Shown here: one piece after another, positions 16,569 through 27,112 of the stretch
Position numbering within the stretch: the first letter of the stretch is position 1
Layout of the letters: each line of letters begins with the position of its first letter
Assembly: GCA_033762815.1 (NCBI GenBank)
Contig: JANRLF010000012.1
Span: 1-64,000, forward strand
Direction of reading: 5' to 3'
Length of the DNA stretch: 64,000 bases
From: JANRLF01 sp033762815
GTDB lineage: Bacteria > Bacteroidota > Bacteroidia > Chitinophagales > CAIOSU01
Translations under genes and position numbers: made by a program
The notes under the pieces: generated by a model
The model's database searches: none
What the model was told of the DNA's origin: nothing
Seen by the model: the letters and a program-made list of their open reading frames with translations, nothing else

Positions 16569-18890
16569 GTGATAGCGCGTATCTCTACTTTTTGGGCAAT
16601 ATTTCTTGCTTTTTGTAATCCTATTTTCGCACAATCATACATTAAGGGTACTGTTACCGATGCAAAAAGCGGCCAAAGCCTTCCGGGCGTAAATGTGGCT
16701 ATTACAGACAGCACCGGTGCTGCTACCGATGCCGATGGTGCTTATTTGGTGCAGGTAGCCAACAATTATCATATTGAATTCAGGTTTACAGGGTATGGAA
16801 CACAGATACGGGAGGGTTTTGTAAGAAATGGCGACACCCTGCGAATGGACATCAAACTTTCAGAGCAAGGCGAGCAACTGGATGTGGTGGTAGTAAGTGG
16901 CAGTAAGTATGAGCGCAAGTTAACCGATGAAAGCGTAACCATTGAGGTCATAAAAGGTGACCTGATAAAGAACACCAACAGTGTAACCTTATCAGAAGCA
17001 GTAGATAAGATAGCTGGGGTAAACATCTACGACAACCAAGCCACTATTAGGGGCGGAAGCGGATATGCTTTCGGGGCAGGAAGTAGGGTATTGTTGTTAT
17101 TAGATGACATGCCATTGCTAACGGTGGATAGAAGCGAAATAAAATGGAACCTGATACCATTAGAGATAACTGACCAGGTTGAGGTTTCAAAATCTGCTGC
17201 TTCTGCTTTATATGGCGCATCGGCACTGAATGGGGTGATAAACGTAAGGACCGCACAACCAAAAGAAAAGCCGGAGACGGAGGCCATTCTTTATTACAAT
17301 GGCTTTGGCCCTACTAAAGACCCAAAATCTGCTTGGTGGGACAGCACTACAACGGTACCCTTTCGCTATGGAGGCTCTATTTACCACAAAAGGAAAATAG
17401 GCCCTGTCGATATTGTGGCTTCAGCCAGCATGAACAAAACGATTGGATTTATTAGGATGCTGGATACTGATTTTCATCGCCTTACGCTGAAATTCCGCCA
17501 TCGCCCCACCAAAATAAAAGGCCTGTCATACGGCTTGGGCATCAACTTTATGGACAGCAATGAGGCTGACTATTTCTTTTGGAAAGATGCTGGAGATGGC
17601 AAATATATCCCTTTCGGCAGCAACAGTGCCCGCGACAGGGGCACTATCAGCGCACAACGCCGCCGCACCGTGCTTATTGACCCCAATATTACCTATTTGG
17701 ACAACTACGGCAACAAGCACACCATCAGGGGAAGGTTCAGCAATGTCGATTTAAAGTTTACGGAAGTAAACCCACATGCGCAGTTGCTGTTCGGCGAATA
17801 CCAATTTCAACGCAGGTTCAACTTTGGCCTTAATATAATAGCAGGTACTACGGGGCAATACTATACCCTAAAAGACCAAGACCTGGGCGACCATTACGGA
17901 AAAGTGTTCGCTGCCTATACACAAGTAGCTTACACTATTGGCAGATTAAATGCCTTTGTGGGCTTCCGCTATGAGCGATTTGATTTGGACAAGCTCATCC
18001 GAAATGGCAGGCCCGTCACATCGGCTGGTTTGAATTTTAGGGCAGGCAAGCAAACTTACTTAAGAACTTCATTCGGCCAAGGATATCGATTCCCGAGTAT
18101 TGGCGAACGTTTCGTAAATGAAAGTGTGGAGGGCATTAATATTTTCCCTAATCCAGAATTAAAGCCAGAATATGGTTTTAATGGCGAATTAGGCCTAAAA
18201 CAAGGCGTGAAAATCAGCAAATTTTTGGCGTTTATTGACGTGTCCTTCTTTTGGATGGAGTATTGGGACATGACGGAGTTTTTCTTTGATTATTATGCCC
18301 CTGACACTTTACCACCCAACCCAAACCCTTTGGACTATCTTGGATTTAAGGCAACCAATGTGAGCCGAGCGCGCATTGCGGGCTACGAAGTATCAATTTT
18401 AGGCGAGGGAAAGTTAGGACCCATTCCTGTTCGTTGGCAAGGGGGTTATACCTACAACTATGGAGTTGACCTAAATAGTGACACCACCCTTAGAAACGTA
18501 GGCAATTATTTGAGCCGCTTTGTACAAAGCTTAGGTTCAAAAGATGCCAATGTGGTAGACCCTATGCTGAAATATAGGGCAAGGCACTTGTTTAAGAGCG
18601 ACATTGAGCTTGACCTTTGGCATTTCACTTTGGGCGTGGATACCCGAGTATATGGCTTTGTCGAGAAGGTGGATCAAGTGTTCGAAGCTTTTATACCAGG
18701 TTTGAAAGATTATAGGACTGAGAACAATACTGCCAGTTTTTTGCTTAATCTTCGTTTATCCTACAATTTCAACAAGTTTGGAAAAGCAACTTTTATCGTC
18801 AACAATGCTTTGAACCAAGAAATATCTATCCGGCCAGCAAGGATGGAACCACCCGTCAACTTCGTTATTCAATACAAAATCACTATCTGA
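16569..18890 (+). CDS. TonB-dependent outer-membrane receptor with CarboxypepD-regulatory-like N-domain
   Basis: 773 residues. GTG is taken as start; an ATG two bases earlier (16567) meets an immediate TGA. Residues 1-21 form a signal peptide (cleavage near FAQ). Residues ~23-105 are the beta-sandwich carboxypeptidase-regulatory-like domain (IKGTVTDAKSGQSLPGVNVAIT). The plug spans about 115-230 (SGSKYERKLTDESVTIEVIKG; RGGSGYAFGAGSRVLLLLDD; ASALYGASALNGVINV). The barrel runs to the C-terminus with a final strand FVIQYKITI. It imports large ligands (metal complexes, glycans, vitamins) using TonB-ExbBD energy. No SusD partner lies beside it, so the ligand is unknown. Confidence 0.93.
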   Translation: MIARISTFWAIFLAFCNPIFAQSYIKGTVTDAKSGQSLPGVNVAITDSTGAATDADGAYLVQVANNYHIEFRFTGYGTQIREGFVRNGDTLRMDIKLSEQGEQLDVVVVSGSKYERKLTDESVTIEVIKGDLIKNTNSVTLSEAVDKIAGVNIYDNQATIRGGSGYAFGAGSRVLLLLDDMPLLTVDRSEIKWNLIPLEITDQVEVSKSAASALYGASALNGVINVRTAQPKEKPETEAILYYNGFGPTKDPKSAWWDSTTTVPFRYGGSIYHKRKIGPVDIVASASMNKTIGFIRMLDTDFHRLTLKFRHRPTKIKGLSYGLGINFMDSNEADYFFWKDAGDGKYIPFGSNSARDRGTISAQRRRTVLIDPNITYLDNYGNKHTIRGRFSNVDLKFTEVNPHAQLLFGEYQFQRRFNFGLNIIAGTTGQYYTLKDQDLGDHYGKVFAAYTQVAYTIGRLNAFVGFRYERFDLDKLIRNGRPVTSAGLNFRAGKQTYLRTSFGQGYRFPSIGERFVNESVEGINIFPNPELKPEYGFNGELGLKQGVKISKFLAFIDVSFFWMEYWDMTEFFFDYYAPDTLPPNPNPLDYLGFKATNVSRARIAGYEVSILGEGKLGPIPVRWQGGYTYNYGVDLNSDTTLRNVGNYLSRFVQSLGSKDANVVDPMLKYRARHLFKSDIELDLWHFTLGVDTRVYGFVEKVDQVFEAFIPGLKDYRTENNTASFLLNLRLSYNFNKFGKATFIVNNALNQEISIRPARMEPPVNFVIQYKITI

Positions 18891-18899
18891 TTTAGGTAG

Positions 18900-18921
18900 C
18901 AATGATACCTAGTTATCATTG
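18900..18921 (+). terminator. Hairpin after the TonB-receptor gene
   Basis: Perfect 8-bp stem CAATGATA/TATCATTG with a 6-base loop, nine bases after the stop at 18890. There is no T-run, so terminator function is uncertain. Confidence 0.35.
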
Positions 18922-18998
18922 GGCTTGATTGCAATCATTTGAATGATGGATTTTTTTTGTATTTTTCCATACTTCAAGAAGGAATCGGCTACCGATAT

Positions 18999-21900
18999 AT
19001 GGTTTTTACAAATGTGAGAATGCCCCGCCCTATTGCGATTTGCATGTTGTTGTTGATTAGCATATCATCAGCCTATGCCCAAACTTATATTGATGGGCCT
19101 ATACAATTGCAGGTGAGAGTAAGGGACTGGCGGGTGAATTACAATGCTACCGATGCAGGTACCTTGGGCGTAGGTTTTGCCCCTGACGAGCTTACCTTTA
19201 AAATATGGGCTGAAGACAATGCCAATGTAAGCGGTATTGGCTGGCAGGGCGGTGCTTGCCTTACCCAAAATTTCAATCCCCCCGGTCTTTCACAGGACTT
19301 TAATTATACCATGTACAATTATACCTATCCAACCAATAGCGTTCCCCAATTTGTTTCCTTACGAATTGACGCTTGGGAGGATGATATTGATAGCGATGCC
19401 CTTTTGGGATTTTGCTCCAATGGAAACCGTTGTGATTACGATGGAGGTAGATGCTGTGGGCTCCCTGTTTTTGGAGTATGTGTAGGCTTAAATGAAAGCG
19501 ATGACAGACGATGTGACGCCAATCCGTTCTTGACTACTCTGGATTACCGCTTGGGAGATCCATGTGCTTGGTACAATCATGGTTATGTTACCGGTTCTTG
19601 CACCGAATATCAGCCACGTATTGAAACGTATTGGCGGTATACCCGAGGGACCAGTTGTAACAATGCCATCAGTCTTGGTACTATGGCATCCGGTTCTTCC
19701 ATTTTGCATTATAACAGTAATGTATGCTATAGCAATCAATGGCCCAATAGCAATGGCAACGATGTTTTTTATTCATTCAACATCAATGGCCCACTGGGCA
19801 TCAATGCCAATGTGTGTGGCCCCAACGGTGCCCAGTTTGATAGCTACCTATATATTCTCGACCAAAATTGCCAGGTTAGAGCATCCAACGACAATGGCTG
19901 TGGCAGCCAATCCAATATCTCCACTTTCCTTTGCCAGCCAGGCACTTATTACATAGTGGTAGATGCTGTAACGGCCAATGATTTGGGCACTTTCACGCTT
20001 TCGCTCACAGAAGATACCAATTTTACCTTTGTTACTACCATCAACAAACAAGATGTACAGTGCTTTGGCAATAATGATGGTACGGCAAAAGCAGTGGTTA
20101 CTGGTGGTGTGTCGCCATATACTTTTCTCTGGTCAACAGGAGCTACGAGCGATTCTATAGGGGCTTTGCCGCCTGGGCCGGTGAGTGTTACTGTTACTGA
20201 TTTCTATGGATGTTCTACTGTTGCCAGTACTAATATTAATGAACCACCTTTACTCACTGCCAATGTTACATCTACGCCTGTTTCTTGCAGTGGTTACAGG
20301 GATGGTACTGCTATTGTTTTGCCTACAGGTGGTACCCCGCCTTACCGCTTCTTTTGGAACGGTATTCCCCCTCAAGTTACCCAAAGTGCCATTGCGTTGC
20401 CAGCAGGTAGCATTACGGTCAACTTGATTGATGACAATAACTGTATTTATATCGACTCAGTAGTAGTGGGTACCAATACCGTTATTACCAATACCCTTGA
20501 TAACTTAAGTAACGTCAGCTGTTTTGGAGCAGCCGATGGCAGCATCAACATTACCATTAATGGTGGTCAAACACCTTATACTTACAATTGGTCGCATGGG
20601 GCTACTACCGAAGATGTAAGCAATCTTAGCCCCGGTACCTACAACTTGACCGTGTACGATGCTGATAGCTGTAACGTGGAAAGTAGCTATACCATTACAG
20701 AACCGCCACTATTAACAATATCTATTGACGATACTGCTAATGTGACCTGTTTTGGAGGAAGTAACGGGTCCGTTACCGTATTGGTAAATGGTGGAACTCC
20801 CTCCTATAGCTATCAATGGTCGAACGGCAGCCAAAGCCAGAATCTGTTGAACGTGCCGGCAGGGCCATACACCAACACAGTAACGGACCAAAATGGCTGT
20901 ACCGCCACTGCTTCACATACTATTAACGAACCAGCGGAATTGTTAGCCAGCTTCTCCCCCACCAATCCTGCATGCTTTGGCGATAGCACGGGCAGTATAG
21001 ACATTACTGTTACAGGGGGTACCCAGCCTTACAGTTTCTTATGGACCAATAGTGCTACTTCTGAGGATATTGCTTCGCTTCCAGCCGGAACCTATGGTGT
21101 ATTGGTAACCGATTCCAACAACTGTTTCTTTTTTGATTTCGAATCGCTGAGCACCAATCCTGAACTACAAGTGAGCGTCGTCAGTGTTACCAATGTCAAT
21201 TGTAATGGGGCTAGTACTGGTGCTATAGTACTCAATACTTCTGGAGGCGCAGCGGGCGGTTATACCTACAACTGGTCGAATCCTGCAGCCTCGGGCAGCA
21301 GCCCTACCACCCTTCCGGCAGGTAATTATAGCGTGACCGTAACCGACTTAAATGGCTGTGCTGATTCCGTGTCTACCTCCATCACTGAAACGGCTGCAAT
21401 GTCCATTAATTTGGTTTCTAGCAACAACTTACGTTGCAACGGCGATAACAGTGGCAATATAAACATTAATACTAGCGGGGGTACCTCGCCGTATAACTAC
21501 ATTTGGAATGATGGCAACACAGGCGAGGACAGGTTGAACATCCCAGCGGGCACTTATAGTATAACAGCAACTGATGTGAATGGCTGCACTGTGCAAAACA
21601 ACGGCATCACGATTACCGAACCAGCGGTGTTACAAAACAGCATGCAAAACCCAGTAAATCCATCCTGTTTTGGTGTTAATGATGGCTCTGTGGGGGCATT
21701 GGTTTCGGGAGGTACATTTCCATACCGTTATTTGTGGTCCAATGGGGCTACCGGCTCTTTTATTAGCGGTCTAGGGGGCGGCACTTATTCGCTTTTGGCA
21801 ACTGATGCCAATAACTGCCAAGTTTTTGATACGATTACCCTTACCCCTGCCAGTGCAGTAACTATAAGCGGCCAAGTGACTGACTTACTCTGTAATGGAG

Positions 21901-23069
21901 CCAGAACAGGCGAAATAGTTTTGACTGTAAATGGCGGTACTTTGCCATACAACTATTTATGGACACCAAGCGTAGGCAATACCGCGACAGTAAGCAATTT
22001 GGCAGCAGGCTGGTACACGGTGAACGTGACCGATAACAATGGCTGTTTGGCGACGGATTCCTTTGAAGTAAACGAGCCACCAGCCCTACAATTGAGCTTG
22101 TTGACTACCCCTGTTCGCTGCTATGGCGATGCGGATGGCTTGGCCAGCCCACTGTTAAATGGCGGCACCCCCAACTATACCTATTTATGGAGTGATGGAC
22201 AAACCACTGATGTGGCCACTGGCCTTAACCCAGGAACAATGACCTTAACGGTTACTGATGCTAACAACTGCTCAGTGTCAGCTCAAGCGGTTGTTCAAGG
22301 TCCTGTGTTGTTGGAACTTGGTATTGATACCTTAATACCCAACCCATGCTATGGCGACAGTTCTGCATCCATTGACTTGGATGCCAAAGGAGGTGTACCC
22401 CCCTATCAATACGCTATCGAAAACAATAATTTTCAAAGCAGTGGCAATTTCACCGGTTTGGCATCTGGCAATTATACTGCGGTGTTGATTGATAGTAATG
22501 AATGTATAGCTACAAGGGCCTTTACCATCAACTCACCTAACGATTGGACCGTCACTTTTGCGGAACCTTATGTGTTCATTTCCCGAGGGGCGGATGTTGA
22601 ACTGCAACCAATCATTGATAGCAACTTGTTAATTGCCGTCTATGGCTGGTCGCCGTCAGATGGGCTGAATTGTATTGACTGCAGAAACCCCAAAGCATCC
22701 CCATTAGAAACCACTACATATACCATCACTGCTATTGACCAAAATGGCTGTGCCCGATCAGAACAAGTTGCCGTAGTAGTGAAAAACGGATATGAAATTT
22801 TTTATCCTACCGCTTTTTCCCCTGGTGTTTCTATAGGTTTCAATGATGTTTGGGTGCCCATTGATTTTGGTGCCGCTAAAGAAATCACTGTTCAAATCTA
22901 TGACCGCTGGGGTAGCAAAGTGTATGAAACAAATGACCTTAGTAAAGGCTGGGATGGGACCTACAAAGGCCAATTGGTATCACCTGACACCTATGTTTAC
23001 ATTGTGGATGGAAAATACAGGGATGATACCCCTTTCTCTGCCCGTGGTTCTTTTCATGTGGTAAGGTAA
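18999..23069 (+). CDS. Giant surface protein with 11 SprB-type repeats and T9SS type B sorting domain
   Basis: About 1356 residues from the ATG at 18999 (19020 gives a tighter signal peptide ending SSAYAQ). Order of parts: signal peptide; residues ~28-215 a Cys- and acid-rich module starting DGPIQLQVRVR and including RIDAWEDDIDSD and TLDYRLGDPCAWY; ~218-345 a beta-sandwich (CNNAISLG...TYYIVVDAV); ~348-1180 eleven SprB-type repeats of ~75 residues, each with a Cys-x-Gly-x-x-x-G start and GG-x-x-PY-x-Y-x-W core; a linker; then the C-terminal gliding-motility-type domain (YPTAFSPG, VQIYDRWGSKVYETN, GWDGTYKGQ). It is exported by type IX secretion and probably acts as an adhesin. Downstream lies a paralogue of like design. 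Confidence 0.88.
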   Translation: MVFTNVRMPRPIAICMLLLISISSAYAQTYIDGPIQLQVRVRDWRVNYNATDAGTLGVGFAPDELTFKIWAEDNANVSGIGWQGGACLTQNFNPPGLSQDFNYTMYNYTYPTNSVPQFVSLRIDAWEDDIDSDALLGFCSNGNRCDYDGGRCCGLPVFGVCVGLNESDDRRCDANPFLTTLDYRLGDPCAWYNHGYVTGSCTEYQPRIETYWRYTRGTSCNNAISLGTMASGSSILHYNSNVCYSNQWPNSNGNDVFYSFNINGPLGINANVCGPNGAQFDSYLYILDQNCQVRASNDNGCGSQSNISTFLCQPGTYYIVVDAVTANDLGTFTLSLTEDTNFTFVTTINKQDVQCFGNNDGTAKAVVTGGVSPYTFLWSTGATSDSIGALPPGPVSVTVTDFYGCSTVASTNINEPPLLTANVTSTPVSCSGYRDGTAIVLPTGGTPPYRFFWNGIPPQVTQSAIALPAGSITVNLIDDNNCIYIDSVVVGTNTVITNTLDNLSNVSCFGAADGSINITINGGQTPYTYNWSHGATTEDVSNLSPGTYNLTVYDADSCNVESSYTITEPPLLTISIDDTANVTCFGGSNGSVTVLVNGGTPSYSYQWSNGSQSQNLLNVPAGPYTNTVTDQNGCTATASHTINEPAELLASFSPTNPACFGDSTGSIDITVTGGTQPYSFLWTNSATSEDIASLPAGTYGVLVTDSNNCFFFDFESLSTNPELQVSVVSVTNVNCNGASTGAIVLNTSGGAAGGYTYNWSNPAASGSSPTTLPAGNYSVTVTDLNGCADSVSTSITETAAMSINLVSSNNLRCNGDNSGNININTSGGTSPYNYIWNDGNTGEDRLNIPAGTYSITATDVNGCTVQNNGITITEPAVLQNSMQNPVNPSCFGVNDGSVGALVSGGTFPYRYLWSNGATGSFISGLGGGTYSLLATDANNCQVFDTITLTPASAVTISGQVTDLLCNGARTGEIVLTVNGGTLPYNYLWTPSVGNTATVSNLAAGWYTVNVTDNNGCLATDSFEVNEPPALQLSLLTTPVRCYGDADGLASPLLNGGTPNYTYLWSDGQTTDVATGLNPGTMTLTVTDANNCSVSAQAVVQGPVLLELGIDTLIPNPCYGDSSASIDLDAKGGVPPYQYAIENNNFQSSGNFTGLASGNYTAVLIDSNECIATRAFTINSPNDWTVTFAEPYVFISRGADVELQPIIDSNLLIAVYGWSPSDGLNCIDCRNPKASPLETTTYTITAIDQNGCARSEQVAVVVKNGYEIFYPTAFSPGVSIGFNDVWVPIDFGAAKEITVQIYDRWGSKVYETNDLSKGWDGTYKGQLVSPDTYVYIVDGKYRDDTPFSARGSFHVVR

Positions 23070-23093
23070 TTTCGCTTTATTTGAAATTGCCTT
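23063..23093 (+). terminator. Hairpin spanning the stop codon of the first SprB-repeat gene
   Basis: Stem of 11 pairs (AAGG-t-AATTTC with GAAATT-g-CCTT, one T-G wobble) around a 9-base loop; it includes the TAA stop at 23067-23069. No T-run follows, so its role as terminator is weakly supported. Confidence 0.3.
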
Positions 23094-23174
23094 GAATTTA
23101 GGTACTGTAACGATAGATTATTCTTGCAAAAAAAGTTATTTTTAGTGGCTTTTTTGGAAAAAACAACCACCTGT

Positions 23175-26100
23175 ATGAGGCATTTTTACTTGAAGTTATC
23201 CGTGCTTGCCATGCTTATGGTATCCCAATTGATTGCTTCTGCACAACAGTACAATGATGGTCCGATACAATTGCAGGTCCGTGTGCGTGAAATCAGAACC
23301 TTTTTCGATGCTACTGATATCACTTTGGGCATAGTAGGTGCCGACCCTGATGAACTGACTTATAAGCTATGGGCCCGTGATGTTGCTGATTTGGACGGTC
23401 AGGGATGGACAGGCGGGCAATGTTTGACACAGAACTTCAACCCTTCTGCTGGTGGCCTTAATTCACAGGATTTCAACTATACCATGTTCTCACAAAACTA
23501 TACGGGTGCCGCAGTGCCCCAGTATTTTGATGTGCGCATAGATGCTTGGGAAGATGATAGCGATGACCCTACATGCCGTGGCGGCCGCTGTGATTTCGAT
23601 CAGGGTTTTTGCTGCGGGGTTATCGACCCCATTTTCGGTGCTTGTTTGGGTGTTAGTCAAGATGATGATTTCCGCTGCGATGGCAATCCTTTCAAAACTG
23701 ATTTAGATTACCGCTTAGGGCCTCCCTGCCAATGGTACGACCATGGTTTTGTAGTTGGTAGCTGTAGCAATAATTTATATCGCCCCCATATTGAATCGTA
23801 CTGGAGGTATACCAAAGGCACCTCATGTACCGATGCTATTGCATTGGCTTCCATCGCTGGTTCGTCAGTTCTCCACTTCAACAGCAACATTTGCTATTCC
23901 AACAATTACGGTGGTAGCCCAGGCAATGATGTGTTTTATACATTTACCGTAACCCAACCAACTGGTGTTACCATCTCCACTTGCAATGCTACTAATTTTG
24001 ACACCTATTTATACCTTTTGGATGCCAATTGCAATACCATCATAGCTTCTAACGACAATGCTTGTAGTGGTTCGGCATCTGAAATTAATACTGTTTTGTG
24101 TGCTGCAGGTACTTATACCATTGTGGTAGATGGAGCCAATGCAGGTGCACAGGGTACTTTTACCCTTACTGTGACTGATAACCCCAGCTTGTTGCTTGAT
24201 TTCAATGTCACCACTACCGCAGTGAGTTGCTCAGGAGCAGCCGATGGCGATGCTACCGTCAATATCGTTCAGGGCATTCCACCTTATACCTATGCTTGGG
24301 GCCCCGGCAGTTTCCCAACTACTTCCACCATCAGCAATGTGGCGGCAGGTGCCTATTCAGTAACCGTAACCGATGGTGCTGGTTGTAGCTTGGCAAAGAC
24401 ATTCATTATAGGTAGTCCACAAGCGATTAGTGTGAGCGCTACGCCCACTGACCCCATCTGTAATGGCGGAAGTAATGGCAGTATTCTCGTATCCGCTAGC
24501 GGTGGTACACCTCCCTATCAATACTCCATTGACGGTGTCAATTTTCAGGGCAATGCTACGTTTTCAAATTTAAGCGCGGGCTCTTATACGCTTACTGTTC
24601 AAGATCAAAACGGTTGCCAGGGTTCACTTTCAGGTGTTGTGCTCAATAATCCACCCGCCAGCATACAGCCTAACCTTACTGTTACGGATATCAGTTGTTT
24701 CGGTTTGGCTGATGGCTCTGTGGTTGCTAACCCAACCAACGGCAATGCTCCTTATACCTATTCCTTGGATGGCTTGCCCTTTGTTAGCACCAATAGCTTC
24801 CTGAACATTTCTTTAGGCACACATACCCTCACTATTCAAGATAATTTGGGCTGCCAAGTCACTACCAGCTTCAATATTGGTCAACCTACTGCTTTGAATT
24901 TATTGGTACAATCCACTACCGCAGTCTCTTGCAACGGTGGAAGCGACGGGGAGGTAACCGTAGTGGCTTCCGGAGGCACTGCCCCTTATAGTTACTCCAT
25001 TGATGGCGTTAACTTCCAACCTGCTTCAACCTTTAGCAACCTAAGCGCAAACAATTACAATGTTACTGTACGCGATGCCAATGGCTGTGAAGAGGTAGTG
25101 ACTGTAACCATTACCCAACCTACGGTGCTGATAGCGTCCATTCTCTTCAAAATTGATGTTACCTGCAATGGGTTTGGCAATGGATTGGTGGTAGCTACCG
25201 CTTCAGGTGGCACAGGGCCTTATGAATACTCTATAGATGGTATCTTCTATCAACAGAGCGGTGCATTCTCTAACCTAAGTGGCGGCACTTATACCATTAC
25301 CGTAAGGGATAACAATGGCTGTACCGCAATCGTTAGCGAGACAATTTTAGACCCGGCACCCATTACGGCTACGGCAGATATTATGGATGCTACCTGCAAC
25401 GGTATAGCCAACGGAGCTATTTTGATCCATGCTTTGGGAGGTACCCCTCCTTACAGATATAGCCAAGCGGGCGGTGTTTTCCAAACAGATAGCAATTTTA
25501 CGGGCCTCGATGCTGGTACATACCAGTTTACGGTTCGCGACCGCAACCTATGTGAAGAGGTCTTTACCTTTACCGTTGGCTTTACTACCGCTATTACAGC
25601 AAGCGCACAAGTTACCGCCGTTAGCTGCAATGGGGGCAACGATGGTAGCATTACTGCAAGTGTTAGCGGAGGTGCAGCACCTTATACCTATTCCATTAAT
25701 AATGGCGCTTTCGGCAACGTGAATACTTTTGGCAACTTAAGCGCTGGCAGCTATCTTATTACGGCACGCGATAACAATGGCTGTATTGATGATACGACCG
25801 TGGTGGTGACTGAGCCCGCAGTGTTGTCGATTAGCCTTGATGCCATTACCAACGCCGCTTGCTTCAACACCGCCAATGGGGCTATTACCGTAACGGTAAC
25901 TGGCGGAACCCCCCAATACAGTTATTCATGGAACAATGGTGTCTTTACTAACGAAGATATCAGTGGCTTGGCACCTGGCAATTATACCTTGGTAGTTACT
26001 GATGCCAACAACTGTAGCACTACGCAAACCTTTACGGTTGCTGCTCCACCCCAGTTGTTTGTCACTTTGGAAGATAGCAGCAATATCAGCTGTGCGGGAG

Positions 26101-27050
26101 AAACTGACGGCTACCTCCGCCTGGATGTAACCGGAGGCAATGCTCCATACAGCTATAATTGGTCCAATGGAGATACCATACAGGATGTAGCCAACTTATC
26201 AGCGGGCACATATGCAGTTACCGTAACGGATGCTAATGGTTGTAGCTTGGTAAACACCTATTCATTGACCCAACCTGTCGCTATTACTGCTAGCCTTACA
26301 GGCAATAGTTCAGGCCAAATATGCCAAGGCGCAAATGATGCCGTATTAGTAATTGCTGCCAATGGCGGGGTAGGCCAGTTGGAATACTCTATTGATGGGT
26401 TTAACTTCCAAGCTAGCGATACTTTCAATAATATTGGTGCGGGCACTTTTACTGGCTTCGTGCGCGATGCTTCAGGCTGTGTGGTAGCTACCAATTCCGT
26501 AACTATTTCTGAAGGGGGAGCTATTGCGATAGATTATGCCGACCAAGAAATTACTTTGGGCGAAAGTGTTCAATTGATTGCCTTGCTTAACCCTACTACT
26601 ATTAATGTAGTAAGCACCTCTTGGACACCTGCTGATGGGCTTAGCTGCACTGATTGCCTTGCACCGGTTGCCAGCCCACGCCAAACTACTACCTATACCG
26701 TAACTATTACCGACGACCAAGGTTGTACGGCTACCACTACGGTAACGGTTACCGTAAATGAAGATTTCCAAGTATTGGCACCTAACATTTTTACTCCGAA
26801 CGGCGACGGGAACAATGATAATTTCGATTTCTATGCCTTTGGTGCTACCACCGTAGAGGTAAGGGTATTCAACCGATGGGGGGCACAGGTATATTACAAC
26901 CCTAACCAAGCAAGTGGGGTAGGTAAAGGTTGGGATGGCAAATACAACGGCAATGAATCTCCAGAAGGCACCTATGTATATATCTTTGATATAGTGTACG
27001 CCAATGGCGAAGTGCGCCAACAGACAGGTAGCGTTACCTTGGTAAGGTAA
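23175..27050 (+). CDS. Giant surface protein with 10 SprB-type repeats and T9SS type B sorting domain (paralogue)
   Basis: 1291 residues from ATG 23175; the reading frame extends up to a TTG at 23124 but MRHFYLKLSVLAMLMVSQ is a normal signal peptide. The plan repeats its neighbour: residues ~28-215 a Cys/acid-rich module (DGPIQLQVRVREIR, RIDAWEDDSDDP, KTDLDYRLGPPCQWY); ~217-345 a beta-sandwich (SSVLHFNSNICYSNN); ~347-1112 ten SprB-type repeats; then the C-terminal type B sorting domain opening APNIFTPNGDGNNDNF and ending GSVTLVR. Half of the repeats use the YSIDG variant in place of YxW. Tandem duplication of a surface adhesin gene is the likely origin. A strong terminator follows at 27076. 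Confidence 0.9.
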   Translation: MRHFYLKLSVLAMLMVSQLIASAQQYNDGPIQLQVRVREIRTFFDATDITLGIVGADPDELTYKLWARDVADLDGQGWTGGQCLTQNFNPSAGGLNSQDFNYTMFSQNYTGAAVPQYFDVRIDAWEDDSDDPTCRGGRCDFDQGFCCGVIDPIFGACLGVSQDDDFRCDGNPFKTDLDYRLGPPCQWYDHGFVVGSCSNNLYRPHIESYWRYTKGTSCTDAIALASIAGSSVLHFNSNICYSNNYGGSPGNDVFYTFTVTQPTGVTISTCNATNFDTYLYLLDANCNTIIASNDNACSGSASEINTVLCAAGTYTIVVDGANAGAQGTFTLTVTDNPSLLLDFNVTTTAVSCSGAADGDATVNIVQGIPPYTYAWGPGSFPTTSTISNVAAGAYSVTVTDGAGCSLAKTFIIGSPQAISVSATPTDPICNGGSNGSILVSASGGTPPYQYSIDGVNFQGNATFSNLSAGSYTLTVQDQNGCQGSLSGVVLNNPPASIQPNLTVTDISCFGLADGSVVANPTNGNAPYTYSLDGLPFVSTNSFLNISLGTHTLTIQDNLGCQVTTSFNIGQPTALNLLVQSTTAVSCNGGSDGEVTVVASGGTAPYSYSIDGVNFQPASTFSNLSANNYNVTVRDANGCEEVVTVTITQPTVLIASILFKIDVTCNGFGNGLVVATASGGTGPYEYSIDGIFYQQSGAFSNLSGGTYTITVRDNNGCTAIVSETILDPAPITATADIMDATCNGIANGAILIHALGGTPPYRYSQAGGVFQTDSNFTGLDAGTYQFTVRDRNLCEEVFTFTVGFTTAITASAQVTAVSCNGGNDGSITASVSGGAAPYTYSINNGAFGNVNTFGNLSAGSYLITARDNNGCIDDTTVVVTEPAVLSISLDAITNAACFNTANGAITVTVTGGTPQYSYSWNNGVFTNEDISGLAPGNYTLVVTDANNCSTTQTFTVAAPPQLFVTLEDSSNISCAGETDGYLRLDVTGGNAPYSYNWSNGDTIQDVANLSAGTYAVTVTDANGCSLVNTYSLTQPVAITASLTGNSSGQICQGANDAVLVIAANGGVGQLEYSIDGFNFQASDTFNNIGAGTFTGFVRDASGCVVATNSVTISEGGAIAIDYADQEITLGESVQLIALLNPTTINVVSTSWTPADGLSCTDCLAPVASPRQTTTYTVTITDDQGCTATTTVTVTVNEDFQVLAPNIFTPNGDGNNDNFDFYAFGATTVEVRVFNRWGAQVYYNPNQASGVGKGWDGKYNGNESPEGTYVYIFDIVYANGEVRQQTGSVTLVR

Positions 27051-27075
27051 AAGCTAAAACATTACAAGCTTTTGA

Positions 27076-27112
27076 AGACGCCTCGCTGGTTGCGAGGCGT
27101 CTCCGTTTTTTC
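27076..27112 (+). terminator. Rho-independent terminator after the second SprB-repeat gene
   Basis: Perfect 11-bp stem (AGACGCCTCGC with GCGAGGCGTCT), 5-base loop TGGTT, then CCGTTTTTT. It is 25 bases past the stop at 27050. Confidence 0.9.
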
